A stretch of 64,000 nucleotides of DNA from positions 73,480,001-73,544,000 of the forward strand of contig JAUMIR010000003.1 of NCBI GenBank assembly GCA_030847615.1, written 5' to 3'. Of the stretch, positions 56,354 to 64,000 are shown piece by piece. The notes under the pieces are model-generated. The model made no database searches. It was not told where the DNA came from and saw only the letters and a program-made list of their open reading frames with translations. The first letter of the stretch is position 1. Each line of letters starts with the position of its first letter. This stretch comes from Gambelia wislizenii (Eukaryota > Chordata > Lepidosauria > Squamata > Crotaphytidae). The position numbers and the translations under genes were made by a program.

Positions 56354-57273
56354 GGGCCCCGTTTACATGGCAAAATATTTCCGTAAATAAATCGCTAAGA
56401 CTCCTAATTGTTCCCACACATTGCGCCACAGTATTGCCTCATTCAGAAGGTGGGAGCTCAAAAACTCAAAAGTAGCGTGATAGGGGATTTTGCTACTTTT
56501 CCCAATTGTTTTGAAAAGTAGCGTGACTTAGCACATTATTGATTGTGTGAATTACCATTTTGGAAAAGTCTGTGTGAACTACCAGCAATCTTTCCGATAC
56601 AGTCACAGCAGAGCTGCGCTGTGATTGGTTGGGCTGTCCAATCAGGGGGTGGGCTTGCAAGAGATGGAGGAGCCTGAAATGAAAAGCCCCTGTTGTTTTC
56701 AGCCATGGAAAAAATCCAGCAAGCTGTCTGCAGCTTGCTTGGCTGTGTGTGTGTGAGAGAGAGAGAGAGAGAGGGAGGGAGGGAGGGAGGGAGATTGAAT
56801 AGCGATGGGCTCCTCCAGCTGTTCGCTTGCTTGCTCTCCTGTTTTCATTTGTGTGTGTGTGTGAGAGAGAGAGAGAAAGACAGGGAGACTGGGTGAGGGG
56901 AAGGGGGGCTTGATGGGTGGGGGAATAGCTCCTCCGTAGCTGAAAAGGCTTTTGGAAGAAGAGGCACAAAAACTAGCAGGCATTCCTAAGGCATTCCTTA
57001 GCCTTTGCTAAGGCATGAAAACTAGCAGGCATTCCTCAGAGAAGGGAAAGATCCGAGCACTTTCTCTCTCTCTCTCTTTCCCTCCCTCTGTCTCATCTTC
57101 CCCCAGATGTGCTTGGGAGGCCACGCCCCCCCCCTTTGCCTGTCTGAACCAGAAAGCGAAAAAATAAACAGAGCAACTGATTTCCCAATAAATCATCTAA
57201 ACTATCCGGCACTGGTGCGAAAAAGCATTAAAGCACAAACTATTGCAATAAAAACTGCCGTGTAACTGAGCCC
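56354..57273. mobile_element. Large non-autonomous DNA transposon, second copy
   Basis: About 920 bp. The left end gggccccgtttacatggc and the right end gccgtgtaactgagccc are inverted copies. Interior blocks are shared with 18329-19280, including cattgcgccaca and the stretch tgattggttgggctgtccaa. Runs of (GA)n and (GGGA)n lie at 56752-56792. Confidence 0.8.
56752..56795 (+). repeat. (GA)n and (GGGA)n run
   Basis: gtgagagagagagagagaga followed by gggagggagggagggagg. A second GA run lies near 56862. Confidence 0.85.
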
Positions 57274-57715
57274 AAGGAAAACAAAGAGAAACAGCATTGG
57301 AATCTCACAGCCACCAGGACCTGTGCAAAGGTCTAAGCAGCCACCTTATTCACATCACTACCCCTACTGTACCAGTACTTCTGCCCTGCCCATTTTGATG
57401 TGGTTTCATTGCTAATTTGCTTTTTAAAAGCCTGTTTCTTGAGAAGCCTGCATGTGCACACACAAACTCAAAGCACCTTTGGGTTTGAGGTTTATTGAAA
57501 AGCCACCCACTGTTCCACAAGCAGACCATTTCTGAAACCAAAGGGGCTTTTATAAACATCCTGGAATATGGCAAGGTGGGGGGGGTTTCAAAGTATAGTC
57601 ATCCCATGAGGCATGTCTTAAAGTGCAGCTGTTTTGTATCCCCCACCTCCATTTTCTCAGAAGAAACAAAGGAACACAGGAATGCTATTTATGGATGACA
57701 ATAATGTCTAGGCTA

Positions 57716-58365
57716 GGGGCTTGTCTATACGGCGAAAATACTCCTCTTAGAATTCAAGGAGAATACATTTTGTCTAAATGGGATCCCACATCATTTTGTC
57801 ATATTCAGAAGGAGGGGGGCAAATACTCCAAATACTTCATAGGAACAGCCTTCGTGGCTTTTCCCAACTTAAAAAAAAAACAAAACTCCGAATGAAATGT
57901 GTGTTTCCATTCATTGGGACAACTGATTCACTTTGATGTGCTTTCCCGATAGAAGCGGAAGTGGAAAGCTGATTGGTTGGTCGTATGCAGAGGGCAGAGC
58001 TTGCTGGCAAGGCAAGCGCCCAGAACATCCATGTTAGATTTTTGCCATAGTGATCATATGCTGAGGCAATAAAACAGCCTTTTTTCTTTCTTTTCTCTTT
58101 TTTTAAGCAGTAGGTCACACTTCCACACCTTGGATTTGCTTTTTAAAAATATATTGTGCGGCAGTGGCAACTAGTGACAATAAAAGCACGAGTAATTCAC
58201 TTGTGCCTGCCATCTTGATTTGCAGGCATGCCTGTTTGAACAACAAACATGTATGGCTTCACATACCTGCAATCTTAAAAAAAACATGGAGACAAATGAA
58301 AGCTGCCATGAACTGGCATTAGTGTGCATCAATCCACATTTTTTTGCCTCATATAGGCAAGCCCC
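57716..58365. mobile_element. Non-autonomous DNA transposon, GGGGCTTGTCTAT ends
   Basis: 650 bp. The left end ggggcttgtctatacggc pairs with a right end that reads inverted ggggcttgcctatatgagg. The interior has gctgattggttggtcg and gagcttgctggcaagg, close to the motif tgattggttgg...gcttgcaag shared by the elements at 18329, 41790 and 56354. No target duplication seen. Confidence 0.65.
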
Positions 58366-58369
58366 ATAT

Positions 58370-59873
58370 CCTCCATGAATTACAGCAAATCGGGCATTTC
58401 ACATCAGGAAAAAAGTACAAGTATACATCAGAAAACAAAGTAGATGTTTTCCTAGACATAACTTCTTTAACAGAAACTTTGGTACCAGAGGGAGAAATAA
58501 TATGGAAAGAATAGGGATAGGTTCCTACACCACACCAAAAAGAGCGGTTCTACATGTTTCAGCTTTTTATTCAGAACAAAAGATAAGCATGTGTGAAATG
58601 AAACAACCAAGCCAGGTACAGTAAGCTTTGTATGAATAAACAAAAACATTTGGAATCTTCTAGAGACCACTTCAAGGCTTCTTCCAAGATGCAACCAGGG
58701 ATGATTTTTTCTTTAATCAGTCTTCACTTTCCTAACAATTTCCATTCTGACAGGCAAAATTATAGTTATGCTTTTCAAACATGCTGGGGCGGGGGTAGCT
58801 GGTGAGCCTTATCTACTCTCCCCTTTTCTCTGTTTTGCCTCTCACATACGCTCAGCAAGGGATTCCAAAGGCAGCTGCTGTTTACCTTGCCTGTTGTAAG
58901 GAGACACACATGGCTATAGTTGGATTGGCTAGAGTAGAATCCTGCTCTTTCCCTCTCAGGCTTTATTGCATTGTTTATTAGGGACATGGTTCTGCAACTC
59001 AACACCAACAGTTTGTGTTTCTCCAGCCCTTCTTCTTCACTATCCTCCCCATGCTGATGCTGCTTTAAAAAATTGTAGCTAGACAGAGGACAAGGATGAA
59101 AAGGATGGCTGAGCAGGCATAAAAAATACTTTGTAAAAAGAAGCTTCTTTCTCAGAGGTTTTGTTAGCTAAGGTATGACTATACAGTCTACAAATGTCCT
59201 TAGATCCTAGTCTAGTTATGCATACGTACTTTGAGCTTTTATTGTGAAATTACTCCCCCACATGCATGGAGTTTTATGGGGAATTCAAATGGCACACCTT
59301 CTTTCATTTATAATCCTCCAGTACTCTCTCTTTTTTCTTACGGGTACTTCTAGATGAGGCTTTTGTCTTACAATTGCTCTTTCTCAAATATGGAATTTTA
59401 TGGGAGGTCCAGATGAAGATGCCTTCCATTTGAAAACCCCCAGAACAGGGTTACCACCAAAATTTTATGTTTTATTTCCTTGATTTGCTTGAATTTTCCT
59501 TTACCAACTTTTGTTAATTTCCCTGTTTACCATTCAAAAATAACCCTAGGTTTAAAAATCATAAATTATTTTCATTAAATAAAGATTATATTGAATGGTT
59601 TAAAAATACAAAAGTACTGTACTGAAAAGATATTTTTGGTCAAGACATACACTTCAGTGTGAGAATCTTTGGCTAATAATTGAAGAAATACATCTGTTTT
59701 GAAATTGCACTAAAAATTACACCAAGATGGAAACTTCAATAACATAATCACTAAACAATGCCAAATGTCAGGATATTTTTGTTCATGTTTCACATCTGCA
59801 GTTTCCTTTGGTAGAAAGAGAAAAGACAGGCCTATGAAAAACTCAATAATGAAACTCCTTTTTTTTTTTTACA

Positions 59874-59905
<32 letters not shown>

Positions 59906-60790
59906 AGCCTTCCTTCTATTCACATAGGTCTTGCTTTTATCCCCCACCCGCACTCTGTATCATATATAATCCAGATGGGTTGTATACTGTACTTTGCTTT
60001 ATGCTGCACTTGTCACAGGACTATACAGTATAGTTTACTTTGAGGCAATCCAGATAGCATGTGTGTTGTACTATGGTGTCCTGGGAATTTCTCATTCTCT
60101 CCCAGATTATTTCACCCCAGGAATAATCCATCAAGGTTTGTTGCAGGACGTTCTGTTTCCCTTTTTTGAGTATGGCTCTCCCACCTACTATGCTGCAGAG
60201 TGTGAGTGTGTGTGCAGTGATGTATACACTGACCTTGTGGTTGCATGCAGTTTCCTCCCTCACAGTCCCTTCTTCTCTTTTCACACTAAGGCCAGCATTC
60301 TGTTAAAGACATACAGAGGTATAGATTGTGCAATGCATGTGAAGTGATTTTTCTGGACAATGTATAATAGTAGTGGACAACGTATGACAGTGGTGTAAGC
60401 ATAGTGGCACATGCAGGTAGTGCATTAAAGCAAACAGTGTGTGAATGCACATTGTTTCTACATGTGCTGTGCATTCCAATATGGGTGTATTCATTGACCA
60501 TTGATTCACATATGCTGCACTGCACTGGTGTTCAGTATAGGGATTGCTTAACCTAACTCCACGGGTGAATATTTATACTGCGCTGAAGCAATGTAAGATC
60601 TTGTCCTTTGAGTTCTGATGGTTGCCTGGGTCTCAGTCCTCTAGTTCCAAACAATTACATGCATGACCCTGTTTTTTTACCTACTTATTTCAGGGCTGTA
60701 GCCTTAATTTCAAATCTCTCTCCCCCCAACACACACACACAGTACAGAGAGGTTGGATTTTACCTCCATCATTACATTCCATGTTTAATT
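58370..60790. other. Intergenic, no assigned gene
   Basis: (AT)n at about 59874-59900, otherwise AT-rich unique DNA. Open frames around 59994-60347 show no domain and no splice context. Confidence 0.5.
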
Positions 60791-60794
60791 TTAC

Positions 60795-61060
60795 TTATAC
60801 ATTTATTGCAGCATTTGCTTGCTAAGTGAGCCATGGCAATGTACAACAGCTAAAAAACAGTTTTTAAAAACTACAATGCACACAATTAAAACAGTATCAA
60901 AGGCCAACCCTGGTTTTAGGAAACAAAGGCCATACAAAACAGGGCAGTTTTGGCTGCCCTTGAGAAACTCAGAAGAGATGGAGCCAGACTGACATCCATA
61001 TCGACAAAGGAGTGTCAGCTTCACTGACCAAGCATCTTCACAGGTTTTCATGCTGGCATG
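60795..61060 (-). repeat. L2-type LINE fragment, antisense
   Basis: catttattgcagcatttgct, gccatggcaatgtacaac and ggcagttttggctgcccttg resemble the antisense L2-type elements at 14165 and 16700. Confidence 0.55.
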
Positions 61061-61086
61061 GCACTTTGCTACATACCCATCTCTTC

Positions 61087-61260
61087 CTTACATTTATTTA
61101 TTTATTTATTTATTTACTTATTTTACATCCTGCCTTTCTTCCAATATGGGAGCTAAGGCAGCTCACAATGTAAGTTAAACCAAATACAGTTAAAACAATG
61201 GATAATACAACAGTTTAAAAGCAATTAAATAAGCAACCATATTAAAAACATTAATATTAT
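61087..61260 (-). repeat. L2-type LINE 3' tail, antisense, with (TTTA)n
   Basis: A (TTTA)n run, then catcctgcctttcttccaat and ggcagctcacaatgtaag, the antisense 3' terminus. Confidence 0.75.
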
Positions 61261-61300
61261 TTTAAAAGACAGCTAAAACATAATAATGATTAAAAAACAG

Positions 61301-61522
61301 TTGTTGCTCTTGTTGTTGTATGCCTTCAAGTTGTTTCCAACTTATTGCAACCCTATCACAGGGTTTTCTTGGCAAGATTTGTTCAGAGGGAGTTTGCCAT
61401 TGCCTCCCTCTGAAGCTGAGAGAGTGTGACTTGCCCAAGGTCACCCAGTAGGAGTGGGGGTTTGAACCCTGGTCTCCAGAGTCATCGTCCAATGCTCCAA
61501 CCACTACGCTATGCTGGCTCTA
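61301..61522 (-). repeat. CORE-SINE (MIR type), full length
   Basis: Best preserved of the five copies: ttgttgtatgccttcaag, ttttcttggcaagatttgttc, gtgtgacttgcccaaggtca, and the tRNA-like end ccaatgctccaaccactacg. Confidence 0.92.
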
Positions 61523-61861
61523 AAAATTACAGTATGCTCCCATTAAAAGACATACTGTACATAGTTTTAGCCTTTCCCCCCTCCATATACCAGCATGCAT
61601 GCTTGCATGCCCTCTTGCCATTTCTCACCAAGGGTACCTTTTAGGAGGATTGTTACGTGTGAGTTGTGCATCTGGGCATTTTACATACTAGCTGTTCTGC
61701 TCTGGATTATGTGTTTGTGTGCCTCCATCCGCTACTCTGTATCATGTTTTTCCCCTTTGGCAGGAAAATTAAGGATGACCAAAGGTCAGGGAGGCACGTT
61801 AGGTGTGGAAAGGGAATTCCAAGGCACAGGGCAGGTGTCCCTTGGCAAGTATGGATAGAGG

Positions 61862-62198
61862 CTCATGCAGCATGACATCAAATGTAAACATTTGAAGGGA
61901 CGTCATACTGAGGATGGAGCAAGCTTGTTTTTTGCTGCTCCAGAGACTAGGACACAGAGCAATGGGTTCAAATTACAGGAAAAGAGGTTTCATCTAAATA
62001 TTAGGAAGAACTTCCTGACAGTAAGAGCTGTTCAGCAGTGGAATGCACTGCCTCGGTATGTGGTGGAGTCTCTGTCTTTGGAGGTTTTTAAACAGAGGCT
62101 GGATGGCCATCTGTTGGGAATAGTTTGATTGTATATTCCTGCAGGTTAGGGGGCTAGATGGCCCCTGCAGTCTCTTCCGACTCTATGATTCTATGAGG
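61862..62198 (+). repeat. CR1 LINE 3' end
   Basis: The frame encodes GASLFFAAPETRTQSNGFKL, FHLNIRKNFLTVRAVQQWN and SLEVFKQRLDGHLLGIV, the CR1 ORF2 C-terminus, followed by gatggcccctgcagtctctt and gactctatgattctatgag, the CR1 terminus. Confidence 0.9.
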
Positions 62199-62277
62199 GG
62201 GAAATGTGGTTTAAGATGAATGCAAAATGTGTCTCTGTGTGTAAAACAATGTTATCTGGATTTCCCCTATAGTAGTA

Positions 62278-62506
62278 CAGTTGGCCCTTGATATTTGCTG
62301 GGGTTTGGTCCAGGACCCCCCATGGATACCAAAACCAGTGAATACTCAAGTCCCATGATATGCAATTGCATAGCAAAATGGTGTCCCTTATATAAGATGG
62401 CAAAATCAAAGTTTGCTTTTTGGATTATTATTTTTTAAAGAATATTTTCAAGCCATGAATACTTAAATCTGTGGATAACAAATCCGTGGATACAAAGGGA
62501 CAACTG
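62278..62506. mobile_element. Tigger/pogo-like MITE with TA duplication
   Basis: 229 bp, ends cagttggcccttgatatttg / gatacaaagggacaactg, TA at 62276-62277 and 62507-62508. The interior gtttggtccaggaccccc and actcaagtcccatgatatgc match the other copies. Confidence 0.88.
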
Positions 62507-62509
62507 TAT

Positions 62510-63490
62510 TGTAATAGGATCGGACTTTACAGCTGGCTAGTAAGAATAAGGGCCGCTTGCTAAGTCCAGCCAATTATGCTTTATTGATCCACCTCAAAAT
62601 ACTCTCATCTTGTTTGACAAATCACCCAGTTTGCAAGTGGCAGCTAGCTTCTCCATAATAATATTGTACTCTTCTGTACAGAGTTATTTTACTGTTTTAC
62701 TATTAACAACTATAACACAATTCTATGAAAATTAACATTTTCAGAATCATATAAACATGTTATAGAATAAGTGTGGGTTACCTTTGTATTAATTTCTCTG
62801 CTCCAAATGTCACACATGCACTGGCATCTCAATAAATAAATACACAAAATTTACATCTGAATCACAATTTCCTTTACTTTCCCTGACTTTTGACCAGTTT
62901 CCCTGACCAAGTTCCATCTTCTTGACTTTCCAGAAAGTGTAAACCTTGTATTTTCCACCCCCTTTTCTTACCATAGGAAAAAACATTATAGAGAAAATGA
63001 AAGAATTATGCACCAGAAACTCTAACATTTGCAGTAAGAGACAACATGGTATCCACAGATGTATGCCAATTTTGTACATGTCAGTGAACACAATTTTACA
63101 AGGTTGTCTGAAATCCCCATAAAATTCTGTGAATGGGGCAGGGAGTTCTCCCAATTATTAAAATGTTTGTAAGCACCCCACCCTCTCTTTAGTGATGTTG
63201 TTTTTCTCCGCAGTCAGTCTGAAGGTTATGGTGAAAAAGAGTGATGCTAAAAGGAGGAGGCTAAGTCTGCTCTTCAGGACTATGGGGATGGGAATCCCTG
63301 GAATTACTTTTCAACACCAGAAAACTGGCACTGTTTACGCAAGGAGAGTATCTTTGAGCATGTACAGAGTACTTTGCAATGGCAACAAATTGGGGACAAC
63401 TTGCCCCACACTGCTATAGCAAATGCTGGGTGCTCAAAGGCATGCTTGATCCCTTCCAACGTATTTTTGGTTTGGAAATACAGAATTACT
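62510..63490. other. Intergenic, no assigned feature
   Basis: No conserved frame. The stretch 62920-62967 recurs with a small deletion at 63963-64000. Confidence 0.5.
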
Positions 63491-63496
63491 GTACTC

Positions 63497-63826
63497 CAGT
63501 GGTTCTTAATCTTTTCTTTAACACGGTCCCCCTTTAAATATATTTTGTTGCCGTGCCCCCCCAAGACTTAACTCAAGGTTTAAAACAACAACAAGAATAC
63601 TAATACAAGCACACCATCCATTAAATCTTCCCTCACAGGCACTGGAAGAGGAGGGAAGACTTTTCTCCTGCTTCTTTCTGGAAGTTTGTGGCTGGGGTGG
63701 ATTGAATGACAATGTGCAGGCCAAGCCAGCCAGCCAGCCTTTGGCTTGGCTCCTGTCCCTGGCCACTCCACTGCAGGAGGAGGTGGGCCAAGCAGCCTTG
63801 AAGACTCTGCGAACCTCCTGTGAGGA
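63497..63826. mobile_element. hAT MITE, truncated inverted copy
   Basis: It starts cagtggttcttaatctttt and follows 32069-32441 in reverse complement, through the ggaagactttt, aagccagccagcc and ccactccactgcaggagg blocks. It breaks off at cctcctgtgaggag where a Penelope end begins, so one terminus is lost. Confidence 0.87.
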
Positions 63827-63960
63827 GTGTGAAGTCGAAGGCTTTCAGGGCCGCATCCATAGATTTCCCTTGGGTTTTTTCTGGGCTGTGAGGCCGTGTT
63901 CTAGAATAGTTTCTTTCTGATGTTTCGCCTGCATCTGTGGCTGGCATCTTCAGAGAATGA
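63827..63960 (-). mobile_element. Penelope-like element, 3'-terminal fragment
   Basis: tgtgaagtcgaaggctttca, gggctgtgaggccgtgttct and ctggcatcttcagagaatga are the same 3' blocks as at 24195. No coding part remains before the copy ends at about 63960. Confidence 0.85.
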
Positions 63961-64000
63961 CTTTCTTGACTTTCCAGACTTGTATTTTCCACCCCCTTTT

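Noticed and set aside
56493..56983. 158- and 94-codon - strand frames
   Set aside because: They are made of translated (TC)n and (CA)n runs inside a DNA transposon.
59994..60347. 117-codon + strand frame downstream of CPN1
   Set aside because: No recognisable domain, and neither start context nor splice sites support a gene.
51000..64000. Third host gene (for example the neighbour of CPN1 in mammals)
   Set aside because: No conserved exon-like block with splice sites was recognised in this stretch.

Overview
The window is vertebrate nuclear DNA, most likely from a squamate reptile (lizard or snake). Two multi-exon genes with GT-AG introns sit on the + strand in a dense background of repeats. 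The repeats point to squamates: CR1 and L2-type LINE 3' ends, a CORE-SINE of the MIR type with an ACAACAACAA tail, a tRNA-derived SINE with an (AAATA)n tail, Penelope-like elements with a GIY-YIG domain, many palindromic MITEs, and a Ty1/copia element, which is rare in amniotes. The species cannot be named from the sequence.

Layout. 1-3402 is a decayed copia element on the - strand, running off the left edge. 8172-17393 holds the last five coding exons of ENTPD1 (CD39, ecto-NTPDase 1); earlier exons must lie left of the window. 17394-28027 is intergenic, with MITEs, a Penelope-like element and CR1 pieces. 28028-50858 is a complete CPN1 gene (carboxypeptidase N catalytic chain): nine coding exons and 453 codons in frame, with the zinc ligands and the catalytic glutamate at the expected positions. 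50859-64000 is downstream intergenic DNA with SINEs, L2 and CR1 ends, hAT and other MITEs and a terminal Penelope fragment. I found no third host gene.

Both genes encode secreted or cell-surface enzymes. ENTPD1 removes phosphate from extracellular ATP and ADP. CPN1 trims C-terminal Lys or Arg from plasma peptides such as kinins and anaphylatoxins. From memory, the human genes lie a few megabases apart on chromosome 10, so their direct adjacency here deserves a synteny check.

The most unusual content is the transposon layer. It includes a nearly perfect 315-bp palindrome with smaller palindromes in each arm, a hAT MITE with a perfect 8-bp target duplication nested in an older hAT-like MITE, a 1.1-kb foldback element carrying a 65-bp tandem array that was itself hit by an 82-bp Penelope-end insertion, Penelope ends carrying a hammerhead-ribozyme-like core, and several MITE families defined by shared inverted ends. 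Exon boundaries were read by eye from splice signals and protein similarity. Repeat boundaries are approximate unless a target duplication is given.
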